Assembly: GCA_003024785.1 (NCBI GenBank)
Contig: PUQB01000203.1
Coordinates: forward strand, 186,001-250,000
DNA from: Selaginella tamariscina
Lineage: Eukaryota; Streptophyta; Lycopodiopsida; Selaginellales; Selaginellaceae
Direction of reading: 5' to 3'
DNA: 64,000 nt
This document shows, piece after piece, positions 43,233-54,464 of the stretch (position 1 is its first letter; each line of letters opens with the position of its first letter). A program made the translations under genes and the position numbers. The notes under the pieces are model-generated. The model was not told the origin of the DNA. It saw only the letters and a list, made by a program, of their open reading frames with translations, and ran no database searches.

Positions 43233-45920
43233 ACGTTGTCTATATATATATACATACACGGTCTCGTTGCTCCCTCTAGTATATATTCTTCACAAAAACG
43301 CACACGCACACACAGTGTACGTATGCACTGTATGTGTATACGCATACAAGTACACATTGCAGGATAAAGAAATGAAGCATTCAACCTTAACAAACCGCTC
43401 GATTTCAGAAATGCGGTTCTGCAAAGACTGTATTCTTTGATGGTCTTGAGGTTTACCAGACTTCATTTCGTATTTTAAGGCCTCTTTCATTGCTCCAAGT
43501 GCCTAATCGAAACTTATAACGTGTAACTATATATATATGTGTGTGTGTGTGTGTAATATTTATAATTAAGCTTTACTTTGTCATAGTCTCTGAACTCGTC
43601 AATCTCGATCTGTGCACACGACTCGTAAAATGCTGCCACAGATTCCAGTTCTCCTGCTTTTGTATACATCTGCAAATTTAAGATTATGATATTAATTTAT
43701 GTTCATATATAATACCAGTAAGATGTTGTATATGACATATACATTACATCTAGGGAGCAAGCAAAACTAAGTTAAATGCACCTGAACAATAGCTTTCATT
43801 AAACTGGGGTCCTCGTGCCAATCAAGTGTTTGGAGATAATTTGCCGCCAAAATATACAGTTGCTTCTGCCTAAAACATTTATATCCAGTGGAGTGTCTAT
43901 ATGTGTCTTATATATATATATATATATATATATACCTTGAAGCATTTGCAAACAAGATTATTCTCTCCGTGTCTCCAGATTTGAATAAGAGCCTGAACAC
44001 ACGACATTAGATATGCAGCTATAACGTGTGTGTGTGTGTGTGGTGTGTGTCACACTTTTATACATCTATAATACACTACATACAGACGCGCGCGTGCATG
44101 CAAACACGCAGCTATTCTTAAATTACCTTCATTCCCTTGACTCTATCACCAGCTTGTGAATATTTCTTGCATGCAAGTGAAACAAGCCTTGTGCTTCACA
44201 GCATTGTGCAAGTGTCAAGATCATATACTTGTACCCCTCAGAATCTGTGTCTTCTGCATTTGAAGTAAACTGGTCCGCAATTTGATCTGTCATGGTCACT
44301 TGTTCCTTGATACACTGCAATGGTTTAGGAAAGCTTTAGTAAGTGCTTATATATACACATATCTGCAATGTGTGTATATGTATGTATATACCAGATCCAG
44401 AGCCCGGTCATGTTGCCTTGCGGCAATGTAAAGAACTACCGCCTTCTCAATCTGATTATGTTCCATTAAAAAATCTCCACATCTGTAATATATATTAAAT
44501 ATAGACATATATAATCGTTATAATATTACCTGGAAAGTAGAGAAGGATCAGCACCTTCATCAAGGTCGTCCGCAATAGCTTTAAGCGCATCAAATAGCTG
44601 GGAGCGTATGCAAATATCAACTGCTCTCTCCAGATTACCACCCTGCAAGATATGTGTGTATGTGTATCTGTGCATCGAAAATATATTAATTTGATACAGT
44701 CGAGTTTTAACTACCTTTTGATACAGTAAGACGGCCTCTTCATGCATGCCTTTCTTCTCAAAGTAGTTTGCGGAAAGAATCATGATGTCGTTGGAGCTCT
44801 GCAAAGGTCAGCTAATAAGTACAACAACCTACATATACATGCGCACACATACATATATCTGTATATAGATGTATACATATATATTTAAATATATAACTCA
44901 GCGTACCTGAAGAGAGAGTGAAAGAAGCTCACTGTCAATCCCATGCTTCATGGCTATCTTTGCAGCATAACCAGATCTGCCTGCTCTTGTAAAAAACTTC
45001 AATGCTTCTTGAACGTTTCCATTCTTTTCATGCTACGTAAGCCAGATATATACGTTTTGAGTGTGTGTGTGTGTGGCGTGTATTTGTACATTTAGCAGTA
45101 CTATAGCAGCGTTATACATTGTAAGACTAATCTACCTGACGGGCTAGCTGGAATGTTGCGGAGTTATCTGAAAAATGAGAAGCAACTTCCGCAGCGGCTT
45201 TAAACTCATTCAAATAGCAATAAACTCTTACAACAGAAGCAAATATCCAGCCTAAGAAAGTGCATACAGTGAACCTCTCTCTCTCTCTCTCTCTCTATGC
45301 ATATGGCGTGAAACGTACCGCCGTGTAGTACTCAATTGCTTTGTGAAGGTTGTCATTTGCTTCACAAAAATGTGCCCACCATAGCTCCAGAGCCGAGTCT
45401 TTACTCCTCTTCACATATAATTCAAGCTCCTCTAATAGCTGAAGTGAAAACAACATTCTAGGAACCTCATATCTGGAAAACGAAGAACTTATATATACAC
45501 AAACTAACATATATGTACTTTAGTTTATGTATACATATAGTACCTGTGCGTGTCAGACAACTCGTAGTGCTTTGTTGCGGCTTTGATGTTTCCAAGGCTC
45601 TCCAAATGCTTGGCATAAGCATGATGAGTGTTCTTAAGATGCACAAAATCATGACTAGAGGCAACTTGTATTGCTTTGTCCCAGTTTCCACACATCTAAA
45701 AGATATAATTTGCATATATACATAAAATTACTCATATATTATACATATGCATAAACCTGGTAGAACAAATTCAGAAGGTCATAGCGTTTGGACTGTGCGT
45801 ATATGTTTTCTGCCTCGTCAAACAAGCCCAAATGTATTGCCAGTTCCGCTAAACAGCTTTCAACATCCTTTCAACACAGGAATTGATATACAAAATCCAA
45901 TACATGTGTTTTTTTTTATT

Positions 45921-45959
<39 letters not shown>

Positions 45960-47420
45960 CATAAATGGACGTATAACAAAAGACATACACATATCTATAA
46001 GTACGTATATAAATAATGACCAAACGCACACCCACACACACACAACTTACTGATGAAGATACACTGATACCACTCTGCATTTTCGCCAGACAATAAAGGG
46101 TTGGAGCGATAAGCCTTGACTTCACACAAAAGCGAGCCAGGTTTTCTAAAATAGTTTGATCTTCTATACACTCTATTGTTCTGTTAATGTTGCCCAGAAT
46201 GATACTGAGATTGAATGCAAGTAGAGCCTTTTGCATTTTACCGTCTGCTTCCTCCTGTTAAACATAGAGTGTCAGAATAAAAATAAACATGTATGCTTAT
46301 ATACACATGTTTATCATACATACCATATCCTGGAAGATCTGCATAGTTTTCCTCTCGTAAACATTGCATATGTCTTGTTGAGCATCAAAACTGGACCTCT
46401 TAAATATGTAAATGAATGGAATGGACAGTCCCAGAAGCTCACTTCCATGATCAAATCCTATCTATACCAAGAACATGGTAAAATGGAAGTGTGCGTGCGT
46501 GCGTGTGGATACAATAATGCATGTACATGCATATCTACACATAATAATGACACACACACACACGAACACCCCGTGTACCTTGGACTGCTCAACGATTCCG
46601 TGATCTGAAGTGGCAAGGAAGATATGCACTTGTTCTCTCCTCTTTTGAGCTTGTAGAAGTGATTTTTCACTTTCTATCTAACATAATAAGAAATATAAAT
46701 TTTTATTTTATTTTTTTTATAGCTTATTTTGTTTATAAATGTAAAATAATATGATGTACATATAGAAATATGATAACCTGAGGCCCTGTTTCACATATCA
46801 GAAGTTCAGGCTCATGTACGTCCCAGCAGTGTGTCAAAGGAAGACTTTCTGACAAACTTATAAAACCAAAAAAACCATTAAGGGTAGTATACATTATTAA
46901 GGCGGGTTAAGAAGTCACCTGAAATCGTAATCAAATACTTTGTCGATAACAGTGTCATATATATAAATATGTGAATCCAATCCTGACTCCTTCATTAAAA
47001 AGCTAAGCTTGGTTCCATCACAGTTACACCTCAGTGAAGCACGGAATACAGATGTGACAACCTATGTAAATCAAAATAATTCACGTTTATATATACCTAT
47101 ATACGAGGACGACTTATATCTACTAATGTCATTAAATTATTAATGAGCATACCTTGCATTTTGCTCCTGGTCCACAAGCTGTGATCTCAGCACCTTCAAC
47201 TTTCCAAATACGTATATGCCCAGTTGACGTTATCTACGATAGCTCCGTATCATCTTGCTAAATTCCTTTATTTTAGATCAAACTACAGTTAATTATGTTC
47301 AAAATGTGCATACCAAGGCTAGAAACTCCTCACAGCAATCCAAGCATGCACCCTTTCCTTGTGGTTCATCCAAGAGCAACAATCTCTTTCCTACACCCTG
47401 CATGTAGAAACTACTGTAGT

Positions 47421-47456
<36 letters not shown>

Positions 47457-47942
47457 CTCGTGAGATATCACTTTCACAGTATCCTCATCGGTTTGGAAAA
47501 TATAGTCCTTGTGCATTGCCAATGAGGCATCTGCCGGTACTTGGAAAACAACAGAATTGCTTGCCATCTCTAAAATACAGAGCTTAGTATGCTATATATA
47601 TATATAGTGCGTGTGTGTGTAAACACACACACACACATAATTTGCATAATTACCAGGAGAACCAAGTTGGAAAATGTGGGCAGTATTAGTGGACCATATT
47701 AAAGCTCGAGTGTCACAAGCATCAACACCCTTAATTGGGGATGGAACCGATAATATTTGCAGCTTCTACAAACAATTATGAATTATTTTTCAAAAATATT
47801 CAAATTAAAATGCATAATTCAAAATTACTTATTTAAAGTTTGTGCTTACCCAGGTTCCATCCAGAGAAAAGACTGCCGCCTGTGTACCAGAGATTTGAAC
47901 AATAGCAATCGCCTTGCGCATTCTACACAGCTTTGGAGCCAT
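42612..47942 (-). CDS. IFT140: Intraflagellar transport protein IFT140, lacking the N-terminal WD propeller
   Basis: IFT140 is a core IFT-A subunit for retrograde transport in cilia. The multi-exon minus-strand gene follows the family from the second WD propeller ([34 protein letters not shown]) through the TPR region: [86 protein letters not shown] and [14 protein letters not shown]. It ends ALGLEVDV then TGA at 42612. The first exon seen starts at ATG 47942, but an acceptor-like TTTTAG just upstream suggests this was an internal exon. Roughly the first third of the protein is not encoded upstream, where a COG0212 gene begins 176 bases away. One frame slip lies near 44178 (LFHL then [16 protein letters not shown]). 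Confidence 0.9.
43166..43232 (+). repeat. (GTGC)n(GT)n(GA)n compound microsatellite in an IFT140 intron
   Basis: GTGC units, then GT and GA repeats on the plus strand; coding strand (CT)n(CA)n. Confidence 0.9.
45918..45958 (+). repeat. (GT)n(GA)n compound microsatellite in an IFT140 intron
   Basis: Same compound motif and orientation as at 43166 and 48006. Confidence 0.9.
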
Positions 47943-48005
47943 GATCGAGCCCTAAAATTTGCCGTTACATGTAAAACACACACAAATATACATATATACA
48001 CATTG

Positions 48006-48008
48006 TGT

Positions 48009-48064
<56 letters not shown>
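48006..48064 (+). repeat. (GT)n(GA)n compound microsatellite upstream of the first IFT140 exon seen
   Basis: GT repeats followed by GA repeats in the 175-base gap between the IFT140 ATG (47942) and the COG0212 stop codon (48118). Confidence 0.9.
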
Positions 48065-48067
<3 letters not shown>

Positions 48068-48117
48068 GAGCACTGAAAAACGCCAGAGAGCAATATATAT
48101 TAGTGTATAAAATTGTT

Positions 48118-49994
48118 CTATATCATGCTAGCAGCTTTACTCGTAGCCTTCTTAATAGCTTTCTTGTTGGCATCAGCCAGAGGATCCTCTTCAACGAACC
48201 TATCCCGTCTAGCTTTGATTAACCAGCCCTTAAGCTTACTATTGTTGATTATCTCAACATACTTGTCGATATCTGCTTCCTTGGGCACCACAACACGTCC
48301 CACAGACTTACTTGACTCCGTCTTAAACACCACAGAGCGTGTTATATCCGTTACACCCAGCTTCATTAAGTGTTGTTTTAGCTCCTCCTTTGTTGTGGTT
48401 GGGTTTATGTCTGTTATAAAGATTGCTGGGCCGTTTCGAAAGTGATCTATATGTGGTGCTCTCTCGGACTTGGCCAGTTTCAATACCTGCCCAGTTTTCT
48501 TCTCTATCTTCTTCTTCAGCTCTCGTAGAACTCTTATTTGTATTAGCCTGGTACGTGGTAGTTCTTCCCACAATATCTCTGATATACACAAACATGAGGG
48601 TTCAAGTGGTGTGTATCTAATTGTCTATTATCCATACGTACCACAGCCACACACATTGCATGCCCAAATATATGCATCGATGTATATATACGGGTTTGTG
48701 TATGAACCTAGACAATTACGTGCATATGTGTGTGTCTGTGTGCTTGCATAACGATCCATACGAACATATACATACACAGCCGGCCTCATATGTATATGTG
48801 TGTGAGGGAGAGATGTTTACCCGTTGGTTTTGGAATAGTAGTCCTCGTATGGATGATTTTCGTGGGTGTGCAGATTATATCAACTGGAAGGTCATACTTG
48901 AACAGCTTTTCGACTGGGATATCATTCACCAGCTGTTTATCATCCACTGTTGTAATCAATATTAGCTTATACTGAAAATTACAAACACGCATACACACAA
49001 AGTTTACCAGTAGTAACGACCAAAGTCCTATCGTGTGCAGCTCCAATGTAACGAAGCATCGCATATTCTAGTTCTGCATACCCCTAGAAACATACACGGA
49101 TCAGAAAATATAAGATGCATTATATTATAAATGTCATTTTATATCATTATTACCAAAAGTTGTATTCGTTTTATGCTGTTGTTTAGTTAAAAGCTTACAT
49201 CGCCTTTTCCGAGACGCGCACCAGTTTTAGGATCAACGGCAACAGAACCGATCACAATCATGTTAACTCTAACTCTATCATCCAACCCCACAGGACTTCC
49301 CGCAATTCGAAACTCTACATTACGACCGATACAAAAATGCACCTTTAACCTTACTCTCTACACACACACACACGTGTATGTGCGTGTGTTTGTATGTGTA
49401 CCTGCTTGCGTACAAGCTTCTTGGAACTGAGTCTCGGACATGTGAGTAGGATCCAGTAGTGAAAACAAGCCTTTAGGAAGCTGTGAAACAAGCATTTGCT
49501 TCTTATCTGTGTAAAAAAATGCATGAAGAAGTTGCACCTTTGAACACACACACGAATTAAGCACATACTTGTCAAGATCATTGTTCTCACAGGTTTCTGG
49601 GGGTGTCCGTGCTTACATAGACACAATTCGATTTGCGATATTCAGGTAGCGTCCCTAGCTACAGCAACTATGTAACTTGCATTGAATACTCACACTCATA
49701 TTTCATTTCCGCCCATTCAATATCACTGTGTGTTCGTATGTAGCAAAATGCATACCTTATCAGATGCTTTCTTGACACCATCAAAGTTGGGAAACCTGTA
49801 TAATGGGAGGCTAAACGAGTCCCAAACGCGTTTCCTGATGAGCCATTTCCAGACTCCGGGCTTCTCTTCAGATTACATTCTTCTACAGTTTGCTGCTTCA
49901 ATTTGGGGATATCTGAAATCCACCTCGAACCTGCTTGTATAAATAGCCGAATTGACGCTCTCCGCCGTGCTCCTGCCCACAATGCGGCCTCCAT
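48118..49994 (-). CDS. COG0212/MTHFSD-like protein, copy 2
   Basis: This gene is a diverged paralog of 40568-42457 in the opposite orientation, by eye roughly half identical in protein. It keeps [91 protein letters not shown] and, in the last exon, an RRM-like domain ([22 protein letters not shown]) with a basic tail ([15 protein letters not shown]). ATG at 49994 starts an Arg/Ala-rich targeting-like segment. About nine residues between VWDSF and LYRF are missing relative to copy 1. Frame slips by one base at the G-run 49858-49860 (plus strand), after KRSP. Whether both copies are expressed cannot be told. Confidence 0.85.
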
Positions 49995-50434
49995 CAAGAA
50001 CTGCTCTGTTTCATTAACCTAACCCTGGGTTTAGGGTTTAGAGCGACCCATTTATATATGGTATCGGTGTGTTATGTCCGTATATAAAATTCTAAACTAA
50101 AGTGTTGTGCTATACATAGCGCAAAATATAATTGAAACAAAAGTAGTGATTTTTAATTTTATAAAAATAATGTTTATCTAATAATTAATATATATATATT
50201 CTTTGTGATTCAATGTAATTATTAAGTAAACTGAAATAAACTCTTCTTTTAAAATATATCAATTATATAATATACTAGAATATTAAAAAAAAAATTAAAA
50301 GATTATTTAATTATTATGCTTTTGATTTAATGTATTAAATTGATTTCTAAAATTTAAATTATTATTAACATATTAATATCAATTATAAACATGGTGTTAT
50401 ATTTTGAAATTATAACGCATATGTAATAATGTTT
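49995..50434. other. AT-rich spacer upstream of COG0212 copy 2
   Basis: Contains the presumed promoter of the minus-strand gene. A TTAGGGTTTAG stretch lies at about 50030, a telobox-like motif (AAACCCTAA on the minus strand) that is common in plant promoters of housekeeping genes. Confidence 0.4.
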
Positions 50435-50516
50435 TGTCAGGAATGGGATTCGAACCCATGCCCTTGCGGACTAAGTACCTGAAACTAGCGCCTTAGACCA
50501 ACTCGGCCATCCTGAC
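50435..50516 (-). tRNA. trnL-CAG: tRNA-Leu (anticodon CAG)
   Basis: Read on the minus strand, the 82-base sequence starts GTCAGGATGGCCGAG and ends GGTTCGAATCCC..TCCTGACA. The acceptor arms pair GTCAGGA with TCCTGAC. It has the TGGCCGAG D-arm start and AAGGCGC typical of class II tRNA-Leu, and a T-arm with GGTTCGAATCC. The anticodon loop is TTCAGGT, giving CAG. There is no intron. The 3' side of the anticodon stem reads ACTTAG against CTAGT, one base more than needed, so a bulged T or a sequencing error is present. The terminal CCA is not encoded, as expected. Confidence 0.9.
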
Positions 50517-53218
50517 TTCACAATATTAAAGGCATTAAACAGACTAATTATGCTTAATGCTGATATTTAATATTATGTATATAAACCATCAGAAAGAGCA
50601 GAATGTAATTGAGTGCCTAGGGAAATGTGGGTACTTCGGAGAGGATGAGCCACGGGCGATGCCAGCTGCCTGGTCTTAACTCACTTAAGAACACAAGCTT
50701 CATATATTCTAATTTCTAATTGATACATTTCTAGTTTATAAGCGAGGAAATATATACTCTGTCAAGTTCTAGTAAGTCTGTCGAGATCCAACCTATCTTA
50801 GTATGCTAAGAGTAACATAATATGTAAATCTTACAGATGCAGACGCGGGGGGGAGTCGATTTAAATATATGTGTCGTGTATACAATATGTACATGATGTA
50901 TTTTCTTCATGTGTGTGTGTTTGAGAGAGAGAGAGAGAGAGTTGTTTTATAATTCAGTCGTGTATACAATATGTAAGCATGAAGACATATGCATTGTGCT
51001 ACCACCATACGCATACACACGTAGTATATTAAGAGTATTGCTGATTATATAACCTATTGTGGTTAATCTAAAAGTGATTAATATAGAGGGCAGAGTCAAG
51101 GCAATGAAAGAGTTAAACAAGAAAAGGAGTAGAAATTTTATTAATATTTATATTTTACTAATAGTGAAATAAATTTAACATGCTTTAACTTACATTGCCA
51201 TTTTTATAAAGTAAATGTTTTAAAAAACGTCTAATATTTTTATTTTTGTATATATATATAACACTTTTAATTTCATTTGTAACAACTGAAAAGTTATAGA
51301 TAACATAATAATATTTTTCCTATTAAATATTGTTGTATTTTTTTATATATAAAAGTATTTTTAATGTTTTTACGATTTATTTTTTATTTTACTTTTAAGC
51401 TCAATAAATTACTTTCAAACAATAAATTAAATTTATCACTTTTTACTTTGAATTTGTCTTAAATTTAACAGTGTAAATCTTTTTATAAACAGTAAGGTCT
51501 TTTAAAACCATAATATTTAAGACAGGTATGAAATAAAATAAATAAAGATTATAAAATTATTTAATGGAAAAGATATATAAGCTTTTTTTCAGTGAAATTA
51601 TAATTTAAAACTTCTTATATACAAGGGTAATAATATACTTTCTAAAAGATTTGGTAACCAAAATTTTAGTGAAGTCTATCGTGAATAATTATCAATGCTT
51701 ATTTAAATGGGTTTACTATGAAATATAAGAAATATATTGATCATCTTAATTACATCCAATAATTATACTTTGTAAGTAATTTAGTAATTAATTTTTATTT
51801 TGATATACCATCTCTTAAACCTAATATCAATAATATAATGCATAAATCATAGCTTTCTTAATCATCAAACAATTTTATTCAAATATGTATTAATATCAAC
51901 AATTATAAAGATCATTATAACATATAAATGTTTCAAATATCAAATTTACTTTTCAAATGAGTTTTGACTTTTTAATATTTTATTACGTCGTTTATTCATA
52001 CTTTTAATTGAAATCTTTTAGGCTATTTTGTAAACTCAGTAAATATATATTGTTGACGTCGTGCACTTTGTCATTCTTTATTTATCTCCTTTTAATCATG
52101 AATTTAAAGTTAAAATAAAAATATAAACTAGGATGAGTTGTGATGCATTTAGGGCATTGGAAATGGAAAAGTTAATTAAATTTTTGATTTCTGAGACACT
52201 TCACAGGAACATTGAATTTGCCAACTCATCAAGAGTTGCTTTTATGTAGATATGCTAATTGAAACACTTGTTTAAACAGCCTTAATAAGCATTTAACTAA
52301 CGTCATATGAAACAAAGATTGTATGTTTGTACGTGATAGAGAGTCTTTAATTATTGAAAATGAATCAATCACTAGTGCAAATAGAGTAATCAAAAGATTT
52401 GTATTACTTTATATTAACTTTAAGATCATCTGTTAAGTCTTTATGAATTTATATTGCATTAATTTTTGAAATTCAACATGATAACATGTTTTTACACAGT
52501 GAAATCATATGGTTTGACTTTGCCTTAACTTAGTTTAAATATTACATGAAATTAGGGTTAACTTAATACTGCTAACAAAAGTAGTGTTTTAAAAAATGTA
52601 AGTACAATGTGGGAGGAAGTGTTTATTACAAAAATAAAATAAGTTGTTACGAAAAGATTTCTCTTACATTTCTTTAGGTCAAAAGTATAGTTACCTATTT
52701 TGGTTGTTTAAATAAAAAACTAAACATTCAAAAAGTTGTTCAATTGTTCAGTAAATGCCGTTTAATCAATGACTACAATCCATTTGATTTAGTTATTGTA
52801 AAAGTGAAAACATCAGTCTTACTGGCATTAACAATGATAGATTGGAAAGGCATTCTTCAGCTAGCAATGACAATGAGGCATAATACAAAAGGCTAACTTT
52901 CAAGTTACATTATGAGTACAATTGCAATAAAAGTGTTAAACTTTAATATTCAAAAATTCAAAAATAATTTTCTTTAAAATATTTTTATTTTCTTAATGTG
53001 AAATAAATTTAACATATTAAAAATATTATATAATGTTCTTAAGTATTTTTGTAAATCTTTCGTTTATATAAACTAAATATATTAAATGAATATATATTCA
53101 TTATTTCCTTTTTACAATCACATAATTTACATAATCATTCTTATTTTAATACATCTATAACGCATTTTTTCATTTATAACAAGGGATAACTTGCATGTTA
53201 AATTTTCTAATTACATGT
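50517..53218. other. AT-rich intergenic DNA, no protein gene seen
   Basis: About 2.7 kb, strongly AT-rich. It contains a GC-richer island at about 50620-50690 of unknown nature and a (GT)n(GA)n microsatellite at 50910-50942. No coding pattern or element end is seen. Confidence 0.5.
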
Positions 53219-53865
53219 AATGTTATAGTTTTTACTTTGAAAATTAATCGTTGTTACTTACTAAGGAAACCGTCCTAGTTAATGCAATTGAGTATCTAGT
53301 GATGGTCCAATCAGGTGTCATTAGGTATTTATAAAAACTTTACGCAAAGCTAGCACTTCCATTTAAAAATTCTTACTATAATTTTTCTTGTCTCGTTTTT
53401 AGTTAATTCCGGTGAGTTCGGCATGTCTAGGGTTGACTAACCCAAGGATTGTCTTAAACTCCTCAAGTTAGGTTTAGGAGTCAATGGGTCGTAAAGTTAA
53501 ACTCACAATGTAATTCTTATTGGGAATGAGATTCCGTGTTAGTACACTTTACAAAACAGGAACAAAAGGGGCTTTATCACATATATTAAGTTGTATTTAT
53601 AGTGAGAGTTCATAAGTTTATGATTGAGCTTGTTATTCTTTTATTTAGTGCAAGCTCTACTTGTGTCATTAAGGCACAACCCTGTGTTGTGCTGCCTCAA
53701 CTTCCAGATGATAGGGGTACATCCCACCTTTGGGGTAGCCTACTCTTAATATTGGTGAATTTGTGCATGGGAGGTTTATTGAAGTGCACATTCCAAGAGT
53801 TAAAGGTTGAGGCAAGTCTTCAGCCTCCTCCTTCGTGTCACACTAAGAGTAGCACTCGCAGTTAC
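53219..53865 (+). mobile_element. Old family B LTR, interrupted by the family A element
   Basis: Starting TGTTATAGTTTTTACTTTGA at 53219, the stretch follows the family B LTR in plus orientation: TTGTTACTTAC, GATGGTCCAATCAGGTGTCATTAGG, AAGGCACAACCCTGTGTTGTG and GATAGGGGTACATCCCACC all have counterparts in the 56482-57442 LTR. It is clearly more diverged than the two LTRs of the young element. It stops where the family A LTR begins at 53866. Confidence 0.75.
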
Positions 53866-54464
53866 TGTCAGCCACGATCCAGGACCAGGAAGGGAACAGG
53901 ATTCCAAGGACAGGAAGGGCCTGACTCAGGAACAGGACCGAGAGCAGGACAGGAACGGGAAAAGTAAAACAGGACGGATCTAAGAGCAGACAGGATCAGG
54001 ATAGGATCCGGGAGCGAGACAGGAACAGGACAGGATCCCGAGTAGGATAGGATCCAGGGGCAGGACAGGAAACAGGAGCGAGACAGAACAGGACAGGAAA
54101 CAAGACGAGAACAAGACAAGACGAAATTGATCGTAGTAAGACTGGTGTTGATAGTAACTGATTGTACAACAATTAGGTCGGAGCTTTTATGCTCACAACT
54201 CCAAGAGCTAATCTAGGCATGCATGCAAAAGTGGTTGCATGCATGCAAAAGTGATTGCATGCATGCAAAGATGAGTCCACATGTCCCTTATCCTCTAGGC
54301 ATATCCTATGGCATCCTGTAGGATTCCTGCAACTGAATTCCGTCCTGGTAGGAATATCCTGTAGGAAATCCTGCAACCCATATCCTGTATCCGGAATCCT
54401 GTAGGAAAGTCCTGCAACCCATGTCCTGTATCCGGAATCCTGTATTCTGTATCGGGTCGTGATA
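53866..54464 (-). repeat. 3' LTR of a minus-oriented family A element
   Basis: On the minus strand the LTR runs from a TATCACGACCCGATAC start at 54464 to GATCGTGGCTGACA at 53866. It carries the GGATATNCC-type repeats and a pyrimidine array, and an extra block of CATGCATGCAAAAGTG repeats (54216-54270) not present in the 3501-7734 LTRs. A purine-rich tract (minus strand, TAGGGAGGAGGTGC) abuts it at 54465-54478. Confidence 0.8.
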
